Positions 48,801 to 58,990 of a stretch of DNA of 64,000 nucleotides are shown here, piece after piece. Source of the stretch: Caenorhabditis remanei (taxonomy: Eukaryota > Nematoda > Chromadorea > Rhabditida > Rhabditidae); the NCBI RefSeq assembly GCF_010183535.1, contig NC_071329.1:18304879-18368878 (forward strand), written 5' to 3'. The notes under the pieces were generated by a model, which saw only the letters and a list, made by a program, of their open reading frames with translations, was not told the origin of the DNA and made no database searches. Numbering within the stretch: the first letter of the stretch is position 1; the number at the start of each line of letters is the position of its first letter. The position numbers were made by a program, and so were the translations under genes.

Positions 48801-50607
48801 CTCTACTGCTAATCTAGTGTTTTCAAAACGAGAAGACACTAGATTATCAGTAGAGCGCACTTGCGCAGAGCTGGATTTTCCTAACTTTCTTGGCAAGTGC
48901 GCTCTAATGCTAATTTTGTGGAAAATTGTGTTAAATCACATAATTTTCACCAAATTATCAGTAGAGCGCACTTGTCACTTTGACGCGGAAGCTATGCCCA
49001 AATTTTCATTTTTCTGAAAAAAACAACAAAAAACTCGTAAATCTACATCCATCTTTCGTTTGGGTCGATTTACGGGAGTTAGGTGTCGATTTACGGGAGT
49101 TGGGGTAGATTTACGGAAGGTTACGGATCTATTTACGGAGGTTGTATGTATTTCCGAGAGGTCATATGCCGATTTTAAATTCTCATTTTTCATCCCAAAA
49201 TCAATTTTTTTTTTTGCAGTGAAAACCGCGAACTCGACATTTGCGAGATTGCCAATTACCTCTACTGTGGTGTCCGCGTAATCGGCGGCTCAGAGACATG
49301 TCTGAAATTTCTGGAAGAGAATCAAGACAAATATAACATTCAAGTACTGAAACGACTCGCCGTCTCCGCCGCATTTCACACTCGTCTCATGGAGACAGCC
49401 GTCGAAAAAGTGGCCAAGTCGTTTCAGAACGTCGAAATGAGCCGCCCGGTTTGTAATGTCTATTCGAATTACACCGGAAAGGTGATGTCGACGAAAAAGG
49501 GAGATGTGAGGGGCGCCGTGGCGAAACAAGTGAATTCGCCAGTTAGATGGGAACAAATTCAACAGTTTTTGTTCAGAAAACATCAGGTAATTACCAAAAA
49601 TGGCCTAGAAACCCAAAAAAACATTGGTGGCCGAAGTTTCATGGCCTAGAAACCCAAAACATTTGGTGGCCTAGAATCCGACTGTTTTGTCAGCACCCAA
49701 TACTACACTTTGACGAAGTGCGCTCTACTGTTAATTCTGCTGAAAATTGTGTTAAATAACACAATTTCTAGCAGATTATCAGTAGAGCGCACTTTGTCAC
49801 TTTGACGCGGAAGCTATGCCCAAATTTTTATTTGACTAACCCTTCAGATTCTTGATGGCCGTAGTTTGGCGGTTATGGCCTAGAAACCCAAAAAATTTGT
49901 TGCCTAGAATCCGAAGATCTTGGAAAACTAGGCCAGGAACGTTTTGGTGGCCTAGGATCCGACAACACTGAGATAGCCCAAGTTTGAGGTTCTAGGCCGT
50001 GGCCTAAGATCCGAAAAACTAGGCCAGCGAGATTTTGGTGGCCTAGGATCCGTGTCTGGCGCACCTTTGACGCGTTTCTATTCGATTTTGACAAGTTCGC
50101 TCTACTGCTAATCGGATTCAAATTATGTTATTTTTGAAATGAGTCAAAAATAGCTTTAATGTTATCAAATTATCAGTAGAGCGCACTTCGTCACTTTGAC
50201 GCGGAAGCTATGCCCAAATTTTTATTTTGAAAAGTCAATACGCGCCTAAGATGCCCCAGCAGTCTAAATCTTGCTCTGACAAGTGCGCTCTACTGCTAAT
50301 TTCTTGAAAAATGCAATTTTTGAGTTTGAAAACTTTGAAAAGTGTCATTTTCAGAGTTTTAAACACCAAAAATTGCATTTTTTCGAGAAATTAGCAGTAG
50401 AGCGCACTTGTCACTCTGACGCGGAAGCTATGCCCAAATTTTCATTTTAAATGCGTCTGTTTGTCCGGATGTCCCAATTTTAGAATTTTTTTTCAGAACG
50501 AAGTATTCCCGCGTTTCTACGAAGTCGGGCCGGGCCGTCAACTCGGCGCCATGCTATTCCAGACGTCGAAGAAAGCGCACAAGAATTACACTCATTTCAG
50601 TTGTTAA
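45819..50607 (+). CDS. MCAT: mitochondrial malonyl-CoA:ACP transacylase (MCAT/FabD), ~408 aa, with one frameshift in exon 4
   Basis: Transfers malonyl groups from CoA to acyl carrier protein in mitochondrial type II fatty-acid synthesis. Exons: 45819-46160, 47064-47161, 47630-47802, 47851-47987, 49220-49586, 50497-50607. The start MLRPPQLLSRVSTRLIRRKP is Arg-rich and lacks acidic residues, as in a mitochondrial presequence. Motifs: LFPGQGAQFVGMG (oxyanion region), CQPAV, GFSVGEYSAL with the nucleophile Ser187, VKTRAEAM, VSAAFHTRLM with the catalytic His, SPVRWEQ and EVGPGRQLGAM. Exon 4 begins in frame with IKIVKTRAEAMSECGK, but the conserved continuation (LVKSGMVTVRVKAAS) is one base over, across the A run 47898-47901. 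Removing one A restores frame and makes phase 2 at the exon 4 donor match exon 5. Read literally, the protein would lose its catalytic His. Error and true lesion cannot be told apart here. Confidence 0.9.
46195..46590 (+). repeat. GTCGATTTACGGGAG minisatellite in MCAT intron 1
   Basis: Tandem units of about 25-30 bp (GTCGATTTACGAGAGTTAGG and variants), mostly plus orientation, opened by the reverse element CCGTAAATCTACATC. It is the family of LUC7 intron 5. A second block of the same family follows at 46813-47050. Confidence 0.88.
46813..47050. repeat. second GATTTACGGGAG minisatellite block in MCAT intron 1
   Basis: Starts in plus orientation (GTCGATTTACGAAAAATTGG, GTGGATTTACGGGAGTTAAG) and switches to minus near 46950 (CCCGTAAATCGACACC, CTCCCGTAAATCCACAC). 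It ends about 13 bp before the exon 2 acceptor. A short related block lies at 49030-49165. Confidence 0.88.
49595..50050. repeat. GGCCTAGAAACCCAAAA minisatellite in MCAT intron 5
   Basis: Units of about 25-45 bp (TGGCCTAGAAACCCAAAA, TTGGTGGCCTAGAATCCGA) related by reverse complement to the TTTCTAGGCCACC array in chitin synthase intron 16. A hairpin element sits inside it (about 49710-49830). Confidence 0.8.
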
Positions 50608-50757
50608 TTAACGTTAATTATCGAGTTAATTATGCTTTATTGTTGTCAGATAATTAAAAAATTTTGAAAAAAAAAATTCAAAAAAAAATTTTTTTTTGAA
50701 AAAAAAGTTGAAAGGTTTTGGTATCAAAATGACCCGTTTTTTCGAGATTAAGTGGTT

Positions 50758-53700
50758 TTACGAGGTGAAAATCATGAATAAAATGGTGATTAAACATAAA
50801 AATGGCTGAAAATCTGAAAATCCACTGGAACTGTACACACTGTATTCAGAAGACGCCTGCGGGAGGACGTAGTGACGGCGCTCCGGTAGAATTGTTCGTT
50901 TTTGGAGGGAAAGAAGCGATTTGCATGCGGCGGGCAGTTGATCGGAGATTCCGAGTTGAGAGTAGAGTTGCTCGAAGCTGAAATTCCAGAAAAAATTTTT
51001 TCAAAAAAAATTATTTTTTTTTGGTTTTTTTCAAATTTCCAGAAGTTTTCTCTAAAAATGAATATGACATTCAGAATCAGCGTACTTGAAAGTACCTATT
51101 CACCTATTTCTAGAAAATTTCATTCACTGGTCTTCGTGTACTCCTCGTGGACAAGCAAGACCTCCTGGAAATCCGGAGACTGGCTTGTCCACGAGGAGTA
51201 CACGGAACTCTGTAGCTAGAATTTTTTGAAATTAGGTAAATAAATTATTTCTAGACATTGAAAGTTTCAGAAAATCCAAAAAAATCGACTAAAAATGGGT
51301 AAAACTGCAAAAAAATGAATTTTAGACTTGTCCACGAGGAGTACACGAAAACCAGTGAATGAAATTTTCTAGAAATTGATGAATAGGTACTTTCAGATAT
51401 GCTGATTATGAAAATCATATTAATTTTTAAAGGAAATTTCTGGAAAATGTGGAAAATGAGATTTTTCATTATGATTTTCGAAAGTTTTCAACATTGTAGC
51501 ATTCGATAGTCGAATATCTCATTTTCCAGAAGTTTCCACTAAAAATGAATATGATATTCAGAATCAGCGTGTTTTAAAGTACCTATTCACTAATTTCTAG
51601 AAAATTTCCCTAACTGGTTTTCGTGTACTCCTCGTGGACAAGCAAGACCTCCTGGAAATCTGGATACTCTGGCTTGTCCACGAGGAGTACACGGGATCCT
51701 GTAGCTAGAATTTTTTCGAAAATCAGTAAATAAGGTATTTCTAGACACGCTGGAATTGAAAATTTCAGAAATTTGGTGTTCCGATTTCAGAAATTCGGAG
51801 AAAATCGACTAAAAATAGCTAAAACTGCAAAAAAGGAACTTTTGACTTGTCCACGAGGAGTACACGAAAACCGGTGTCTGAAATTTTCTAGAAATTGGTG
51901 AATAGGTACTTTCAGATATGCTGATTTTGAAAATCATAGTCATTTTTAAAGGAAATTTCTGGAAAATGTGGAAACTGCGATATTTCATTGTGATTTTCGA
52001 AAGTTCTGTATTCGATCGGGGGGTTTAGAGTGTAATATCTCATTTTCCAGAAGTTTTCACTAAAAATGAATATGATATTCAGAATCAGCGTACTTGAAAG
52101 TATCTATTCGCCAATTTTCAGAAAATTTCATTATCTTGTTTTCGTGTACTCCTCGTGGACAAGTCAAAAGTTCATTTTTTGCAATTTCAGCCATTTTTTG
52201 TCGATTTTCTTAGATTTTCTGAATTCGCAACACCAAATTTCTGAAATTTTCAATTCCAGCGTGTCTAGAAATACCTTGTTTACTAATTTTGGAAAAATTC
52301 CAGCGACAGACTTCCGTGTACTCCTCGTGGACAAGTCAAAAGTTCATTTTTTTCCGTTTTTAACCTTTTTTAGTCGATTTTTTGGAATTTCAGAAGTTTT
52401 GACATAAGTTAACTGTAATTTTTGAAATTAGCGTGACTGAATGTACCTGTACACAAAGTTTTAGAAAATTTCGAAAAAAATTTTGTAATTAAAATTTTTT
52501 TTAATGAACTTGTCCACGAGGAGTACACGAAAACTAGTGTCTGAAATTTTCTGAAAATTGGTGAATAGGTACTTTTAAACATGCTGATTCTGAAAATCAT
52601 AGTCATTTTTAATGGAAATTTCTGAAAAATGATGTAATCCCCATCGAATGCTACAATGTTTGAAAACTTTCGAAAGTTATAGTGGAATATCTCATTTTCC
52701 ACATTTTCCAGAAGTTTCTATCAAAAATGACTATGATTTTCAGAATCAGCGTATTTGAAAGTACCAATTCACCGATTTTCAGAAAATTTTCAGAAAAATC
52801 CGATAGCATGTGCGCTCCACTGCATTAAACTGGAAAAATGCTCATTTTTAGTGATTTTAGTTCAAAAAAAATGGTTTTCCGGGCTGAAAATTTTGAAAAT
52901 CGTGAATTTCAAGTCGAAAAAACCAATTTTCTCACAATTTTCCTATCAAAAATGTCAAAAAATGGAAAAAAAATAGTGAAAAAACGCTCAAAAATGGTAT
53001 TTTTGAGCGCTTTTTTTGTTATGTGTCGATTTACTACAGTGTCGATTTACGAGCAACTACCGTACCTCGAGAATCCTACTGTAATGAATCGTAACATCAT
53101 TTTCGCTGCTTGATCTCCACACCCGGCTCGAGTCACCGGCTCCACACATTCTATCATTGAGCCCAATTTTCTGAGAAAAAAAATTGTAGATCAAAAATTA
53201 ATTTTTGCAAACGCGCTCCACCGAACTCACTTGCAAAGTGTCTCAAAATGAGTCCTCAAATTGTGATGCTCTTTTCGGAGTACTGTAACCGAGAAGCGAT
53301 TCGAGGCGGCCAACGACGCATTGATTTGCGGACGACACTGTTGGAGAGCGATCTTTTCGTGTCTGGAATGAAATTTTTTTCCAAATTTTTATACCCATGT
53401 GTAGATCAAAACTAGTAGATCATTTTTGTAGTTGACAATATTTTGATAGCTCCGCCCACTTTTGAGATACGCGTCTTTGAAGATAGGCTGGGGTGTCGGC
53501 TCTGCTGTCTTTAAAGACGCATATCTCAAAAGTGGGCGGAGCTATCAAAAAGTTGTCAACTACAAAAATGATCTACTAGTTTTGATCTACACATGGGTAT
53601 AAAAATTATAGCAATTTGACGATTTCTGAATTTTTCAGATTTTCAGTTTTTTTTTGATTTTTGATTTTTTTGTCCGAAAAGATTCTAAAAATGGATGAAA

Positions 53701-56700
53701 GTTATAAAATGGATTCTAAAGCCGTCGCGGCTTAAGAATCGTGGGAAAAGTGACAAAAATAAAAAAATATAAATGACTCACTCGGCAAGACATGGCAGTG
53801 AACGGAAGAATTCTGAAAAAAAATAGGAAATTTGTGATGTTTTTTAGAAAAACGCGCCAAAGGCGCGCCTGGCATCGATTTTTAGGGTAAAAGCTGAAAA
53901 AACATTGAAAATCTGTAATTTTTTAGTATTTTTACCCCAAAAATCGTAATTTTTGAAAATTTTCGGTTCTGGCCGAGTGGTTAAGGTAGAATACCTTTAT
54001 CGTTCAACAGGTCGGGGGTTCGATCCCCGTGGTGGTCGAAACTTTTTGAATCTCTTTTTGCTTGTTTTTTTCGGGTTCTACATGTCAAATACCCTTTAAA
54101 TCTGTTATTTTTCAGTATTTTCATCCTAAAAATAACTTTTTTTAAAAAAGTTTTCGGTTGTGGCCGATTGGTTAAGGTAGAATGCCTATCGTTCAACAGG
54201 TCGGGGGTTCAATTCCCGTGGTGGTCAAAATTTTTTGAATCTTTTTTTGCTTGCTTTTTTCGGGTTGTACACGTCAAATAACCTCTAAATTAGGAGTTTT
54301 TCTAGAGAAAAATGCGGTTTTTAACAAAACACGACTATTTGAAACCAGGAATTTGGGGTTTTCCGTTGGGTTTCCAAGAGTCCCCGGTTTCGAACGTCCC
54401 CCCACCTTGACTCTTAATATTGGTTCCCCCTTTTCGTTTTGTCATATGAAAATGTCGGGGGCTCCGCCGCGGAGCCCCATTTACCAAATTGACAAGTCCC
54501 CCCTTCTCTCCTCCGTCAGATTTATTAGCCTTGACATTTTCTAGTACTCTTTTTCCTTATTTTTCCCCATTTTTCCCCCATTTTTCCCCCGTCGCCATCA
54601 CTATAACAGAACCTGACCAAAACGAGTCGATTGGTAGTGGTTTGTGGGGGCCAAACTGGGGTGTTAGTAAATCAAAATGTCAGGGATATCATGAATTCTC
54701 AAGGGGCGATTTGGGGGGGGGGGAGAAGGAAAAAGGGGGACTTGCGACATTCAGATGATGAGATGACTAATTACTCGAGAATAGTGAAGTGGGTTGTGTA
54801 AAGAATAGAAATAAAGACGTTTTGAAACCAAGTGGTACCATTTTGAAACTTCCTGGAGACAAAACACCAGGGGACGTTTCAAAAACAGCATATTTCTATA
54901 TGAAAATCCAAAAAACATTGAATTTATGGGTTATTTGACGTGTAGAACCCGAAAAAAGCAAGCAAAAAAAGATTCACAAGGTTCGGACCACCACGGGGAT
55001 CGAACCCCCGACCTGTTGAACGATAAATGCAGTCTACCTTAACCACTCGGCCAGAACAAAAAATTTTCGAAAATTACGATTTTTGGGGGAAAAATACTAA
55101 AAAATGACAGATTTAGATGTTATTTGACATGCAGAACCCGAAAAAAGCAAGCAAAAAAGATTTGACCACCACCGGGGATCGAACCCCCGACCTGTTGAAC
55201 GATGGAGGCTTTCTACCTTAACCACTCGGCCAGAACCAAAAATTTTCGAAAATTACGATTTTTGGGGGAAAAATAATAAAAAATGACAGATTTTTAATGC
55301 TTCTTTAAATTAGGCTTAACAATGCTCATACCCTTAACCAAAAAAAATCGTTGTCTCTGGCGTGCCTTTGGCGCTCTTTTACTCAAATAGCTTCGGCTTA
55401 GGCTTAACAATACGGTAAACTCAAAACTTTTCGTTGTCTGGCGCACCCTTTACTCAAATTTCGCTGGCTGGGGCGCCTTCGACGCGTCACTATATCGGAA
55501 ATGTGAAAAGTGGTATTGTTGGCGTTCCTTTGGCGCGTTTTTACCCAAATCGCTATTGCTTTTTGCTGTGGCTGGGGTGCCTGAGACGCGTTTATACTCA
55601 AATTTACCGCAATGTCTCTGGCTGGGGCGCCTTCGACGCGTTTTAGATCGGAAATGTGAAAAGTGAGAATATTAGGCTTAGGCTTAACAATCCTCTCAGA
55701 AAAAAAAAACCAAAAAAATCGAAGCCGGGGGCGCGTGTGGCGCGTTTTCTTAGGCTTAGGCTTAACACTGTTCGTAACAAAACGTTTTCTTTTTGCGCGG
55801 CGCGTTTTTACTCAAATTTTTGGGATTTTCGGTTTCAAAACGTCATTTCCAATTCTCAAAAGAGAGTTCCTTTTCCCCGCCGGAAACTTTGTGTGTGTGT
55901 GTGCACTACTCGAGACTCCTAAATCACTTTTCTAATCTCTCCTCTTTTTTCTCACGACCCCCCTTTTTCCTCCTTTTCTTAGCCAACCCCCCTCAATTAT
56001 TCAGAAGACGTCACGTCGTCTTCTGAATTCTCCGCTCACCGTCTCGATGCTCGACACAAATGAATCGTATGCCCGCGTAGGTTTTGCGAATACTCGCCGA
56101 GTGTTGCGACACCTTTTCGCATGAGTGAAGACACAAATCGACACGTGTGTAGGCTCTGAAGTAGTGCGTGTCAAGGGGCACCTCCAGAAGGGGTTCATAT
56201 ATGAAAAAACCCGAAAAACAAAAAGTACAAAAAAAGACCCACTGGCATATGTCATAAAAGCTGCGCTCCGTCAGCTCCTTATTCGACGACGTGGAGACCA
56301 GCGAGCTCAGCGAGAGCTGTCCCAACTGTTCGCTCTGCAGCAGTGGTGTTGCTTCGAGTGACTGGAATACACGGGGTGCGAGTGCGCAACACAGTGAAAA
56401 TTTCAAATATTTCAAAAAAAAATCCGGAAAAAATCACAAAAAGCTCAAGCAATCACACAAGAAATACCTGCTGCATCTCCGCTATGCATGGCTCGATGCA
56501 GTTGCCGCCGGGAAATGAGCTGGAGGTGGTGTGGAGGAGTGCTGAAAAAGTTTTAAAGTGGATTTTCAGATTCAGCAGGTCAAAATACCCCTAATTACTG
56601 ATTTTCAGAAAATTTGAGCCCCTGACTTTCGTGTACTCCTCGTGGACAAGTCTTTCATGAACTTGTCCACGAGGAGTACACGAAAATATCATTTCCATAA

Positions 56701-57702
56701 CTCTCTACTAAAATGATTATGATATTCTGAATCAGCATGTCCGAAAACCTATAACTACTGATTTTCAGAAAATTTCAGCGTGTACTCCTCGAGGACAAGC
56801 AAAAAGTTCATTTTTTGCATTTTCAGCCATTTTTAGCCGAATTTTTAGGGATTTTTAAAAATTTTCGGTCTTTAAAAACGTTGCAAATTGTAAAAATTGG
56901 CACTTTTCTATCTGAAAATCCAAAAAATCTACTAAAATCGACTCGTGTACTCCTCGTGGACAATATCAGCTCTATAAGTTTCCAGCTGTTCGCCGTCTAT
57001 ATCTCAATTTCCAAAAGTCCTCACAAAAAATAAATATGATTTTTGGAATCAGCGGGTCTGAAAGTCCCTAATCCTTGATTTTTAGAAAATCCAAGCTAGA
57101 GGCTTCCGTGTACTCCTCGAGGACAAGCCAGCGGATCCGGATTTTCAGGAGGTTTCGCTTGTCCACGAGGAGTACACGGAAATCCGGAAATTTTCATTAA
57201 AATGACAATGATTTTTGGAATGAGCGGGTCTGAAAGTCCCGAACCCTTAATTTTCAGAAAAATCGAGCTATAGGATTCCGTGTACTCCTCGTGGACAAGT
57301 CAGAGTATTTCGGTTTTCAGGAGGACCTGCTTGTCCACGAGGAGTACACGAAAACCAATCAGCTGAAATTTTTTGAAAACTCGTGTATAGACACTTTAAG
57401 AGACGCTGATTCTGAAAATCAAATTCGTTTTTTGAGAAAAACTTCATAACATCGATAAATTGACAACAAACTGCATGATTCTAAAAATGAAGCCGTACTC
57501 TATACTCCAACTTGTCCACGTGGAGTACACGGAATCATGTATTTTTTGTGATTTTTTTTTTGAAATTCTAATGTAAAATTGCTATAAAACCATTTAAATC
57601 AAAAATTTACGCGCCCTAATACATAAAAATTGTAGAAAACCCTGGTTTACCTGCTAAGTAGAGACAAATGTGGAAATGGGAAGAGTTGGTACAGAGAATC
57701 AT
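50758..57702 (-). CDS. secreted CPG4-domain (chondroitin proteoglycan 4-like) protein, 282 aa, probable GPI anchor
   Basis: Nematode-specific extracellular family whose founding member, cpg-4, is a chondroitin proteoglycan core protein. Eight exons on the minus strand, in order of transcription: 57651-57702 (coding part), 56468-56541, 56243-56361, 56040-56155, 53782-53812, 53231-53362, 53066-53170, 50758-50977; every phase agrees. Residues 1-28 resemble a signal peptide. The CPG4-type cysteine pattern follows: NCIEPC (31-36), FYDICQAYTRVDLCLHSC, FICVEHRDEFFRSLPCL (113-129), C140, C174, IECVEP (181-186), AGCGDQAAK and C228. The last 17 residues are strongly hydrophobic and follow a small-residue stretch (SSSG, 259-262), as in GPI-anchor signals. 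I see no clear SG chondroitin-attachment repeat. If the last intron is not spliced, the protein would end sooner, at TAA 53047-53049. The family call rests on remembered motif pattern. Confidence 0.78.
51115..52545. repeat. GTGTACTCCTCGTGGACAAG hairpin repeats in the last CPG4-gene intron
   Basis: About ten copies of GTGTACTCCTCGTGGACAAG or its reverse complement, many in facing pairs 20-60 bp apart. They share flanks: 'gaaaatttcattcactgg', 'ctagaaattggtgaatagg' and 'cagaatcagcgt'. The flanks are inverted too, so the true unit is a palindrome of about 200-250 bp. It lies in the 2.1-kb intron between the last two exons. Confidence 0.88.
53386..53606. repeat. near-perfect 221-bp palindrome in a CPG4-gene intron
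   Basis: Arms of about 100 bp run from TTTTTATACCCATGTGTAGA through TTTTTGTAGTTGACAA and GATAGCTCCGCCCACTTTTG to the CTTTAAAGA region, around a centre of about 20 bp (GGCTGGGGTGTCGGCTC). I counted about five mismatches between arms. The family is the inner part of family A in the chitin synthase introns. Confidence 0.88.
53965..54037 (+). repeat. tRNA-like repeat, copy 3
   Basis: Plus-strand copy with TGGCCGAGTGG (A box) and GGTTCGATCCC (B box) in a CGGGG/CCCCG T-arm. It lies in the 2.2-kb intron between CPG4-gene exons 4 and 5, antisense to that gene. The anticodon-like stem has a mismatch (GAATA/CGTTC). Confidence 0.75.
54156..54226 (+). repeat. tRNA-like repeat, copy 4
   Basis: Second of the plus-strand pair, 191 bp after copy 3, sharing the tail TTTTTGAATCTNTTTTTGCT and TTTTTTCGGGTT. 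The A box is altered (TGGCCGATTGG) and the B box reads GGTTCAATTCC. Confidence 0.72.
54458..54478. other. GC-rich perfect hairpin
   Basis: GGGGCTCCG and CGGAGCCCC form a perfect 9-bp stem around a 3-nt loop, in an otherwise AT- and pyrimidine-rich segment (54420-54780) that matches no other repeat in the window. Its role is unknown. Confidence 0.7.
54986..55057 (-). repeat. tRNA-like repeat, copy 5
   Basis: Minus-strand copy with the same A and B boxes, facing copies 3 and 4, with the conserved tail 'gtgtagaacccgaaaaaag' on its left. Together with copy 6 it makes an inverted arrangement of two tandem pairs around 54.3-54.9 kb. Confidence 0.75.
55164..55237 (-). repeat. tRNA-like repeat, copy 6
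   Basis: Second minus-strand copy, 178 bp from copy 5. The B-box stem is CGGGGG/CCCCGG-like and intact. The anticodon arm differs (GAAAG for GAATG), so pairing is weakened. Confidence 0.72.
55360..55810. repeat. CTGGCGCACC/GACGCG repeats with 'ttaggcttaggcttaac' units
   Basis: About eight CTGGGGCGCCTTCGACGCG-type arms, mostly in one orientation, separated by a second short repeat (TTAGGCTTAGGCTTAACA). The latter recalls the nematode telomere hexamer TTAGGC but is not a TTAGGC array. The segment lies in the same CPG4-gene intron as tRNA-like copies 3-6. Confidence 0.7.
56625..57540. repeat. GTGTACTCCTCGTGGACAAG hairpins in CPG4-gene intron 1
   Basis: About nine copies in both orientations, several forming tight hairpins: near 56630-56690, 57105-57180 and 57280-57355, the arms are separated by 10-35 bp. 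The 3' side often continues as ATTTTCAGGAG. Confidence 0.88.
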
Positions 57703-57888
57703 GACGATTTGTGCATTGAGCGGGAAGAAGGGCGGTCTGAAAACAGTTATGATCATAAAAATTATGAAAATTACGAGAAAACCAAAAATTGAGAAAAAGA
57801 GAATTATTTTTTTCAAAAAAAATTGTAGAAAAAAACTGAAAATCTGAAAATTTAAGCAGGGTTCACACTGCCAGAAATAGTCAAATTG

Positions 57889-57990
57889 CTATAATTTTTA
57901 TACCAATGTGTAGATCAAACCTAGATCTTCATTTTTGTAGTTGACAACTTTTTGATAGCTCCGCCCACTTTTGAGATATGCGCCTTTAAA
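57889..57990. repeat. half copy of the family A inner arm
   Basis: The left arm of the palindrome seen at 53386-53606 (TGTGTAGATCAAACCTAGAT, then GATAGCTCCGCCCACTTTTG and TATGCGCCTTTAAA) without its partner. It lies upstream of the first CPG4-gene exon. Confidence 0.75.
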
Positions 57991-58024
57991 AAGACAGCAA
58001 CTTACAGCAGAGCGCGGATCACAA

Positions 58025-58990
58025 AAACTGAATTGAAAGTGCGTCAGAGGCACGCCAGACGAAATTTTAATGGTGTTATAAGTACCGTTAAGCTTAAGCC
58101 TAGCATTTCTATATTTCCGATCTAAACGCGCCGAAGGCGCCCCAGACTCCTTTTCTCCTTTTTAAGCTCAGCATTTTAACTGCACTAAATTCAAAAAAAA
58201 ATGGAATATAAACGCGTCAAAGAAGCGCCAGTCTATGTTGCTGGGGCACCGTTGGCGCGTTCAGATTGGAAATACAGGGAGTGTTAGACTTAGGCTTAAG
58301 AGTGCTGTGCACGAAAAATTGTGTTGTCTGGCGTACCTGTGGCGCGCTTTTACCCAAAGTGCTATTGCTTTTTGCTCTGTCTAAAAGGCGTCTAAGGCGC
58401 GCCAGGCAAAAATATGACACCCAGAATGTTGCACTTTGAGTGGAGGGGGGCACACATCTTCGTTAAAAAAGTTGGGCGGTTCCCACGAGAGAACAAAAAA
58501 AATAGAGCTCTGCGACCGCTAATCGACTTTCCTCCTCCTCCGTCTTTTTCTTCTTCTTATTCCTTCTCACACATCTACAAACATCTTCTATTCCTGCTCT
58601 GGATTGGATGGACAAGAAGAGAGTTGTGTGTTCCCCCTCCCTCAGAGAGTCACTTTAGAAAAGGGGGTAATTGCTCCCCCCCCGCCTCTCTAGACTCCTG
58701 AGGAGCTGCAGAAGAAGGTGTTGAAAAGGGGAGGAGGAGCAAAAAGTTGTGTGCTCTGAGAAGGAAATGAGAAAGCAAAATTTCGAAATTTTGAGCAAGC
58801 TCTTATATTCCGGAAGCTATATTTAGTGTGGTGGAGAGGAACATTCCCGTTTTTTATGAAAAATGAAAACGTTTTTGAGAAGGCGCCAAAGGCGCGCCAG
58901 ACCAAACATTTTTTGTTTACTGTGTTATAAGTACCGTTAAGCCTAAGCCTAACAGCTGCATTTTCAATTTAAACGCGTCGAAGGTGCACC
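58025..58990. repeat. scattered GACGCG/GGCGCGCC arms and unassigned sequence
   Basis: Eight or so GCGTCAGAGGCACGCCAGAC-like arms, several next to 'aagtaccgttaagcctaagcc'. The middle (58440-58720) is pyrimidine-rich with homopolymer runs and contains no repeat or clear exon. It could hold the CPG4-gene promoter, but nothing in the sequence proves it. Confidence 0.5.

Larger units (their letters stand above)
46650..50460. repeat. about fifteen GTGCGCTCTACTGC hairpin elements in MCAT introns
   Basis: Plus-orientation copies near 46656, 47266, 47446, 48028, 48117, 48438, 48685, 48793, 48891, 49716, 50093 and 50278, plus degenerate ones. Each ends in GCGGAAGCTATGC(C/T)CAAAT. Intron 4 alone (47988-49219) carries at least six. 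Confidence 0.85.

Noticed and set aside
38678..49017. Repeated ORFs containing 'SVERTCHFDAEAMPKFSF'-like peptides
   Set aside because: The peptide is the GAGCGCACTTG...GCGGAAGCTATGCCCAAATTT hairpin element read in frame; it recurs with every copy and is not a protein family.
787..55237. Six functional tRNA genes
   Set aside because: The A and B boxes are good, but the acceptor stem does not pair, U33 is missing in the loop and all copies share a non-tRNA tail.
55360..55810. Internal telomeric (TTAGGC)n repeat
   Set aside because: Phrases like TTAGGCTTAGGCTTAAC contain only two hexamers each, are dispersed and do not form an array.
56011..56415. A single 134-codon minus-strand ORF as one exon
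   Set aside because: It contains an in-frame intron of 87 bp (donor CA|GTGGGT, acceptor TTCAG|AGCC); removing it restores the ICQAYTRVDLC pattern typical of CPG4 domains.
58006..58027. A 22-bp upstream exon of the CPG4 gene with correct phase
   Set aside because: Acceptor and donor are plausible and the phase fits, but it is tiny, next to a repeat arm, and the downstream exon already has an ATG followed by a signal-peptide-like stretch.
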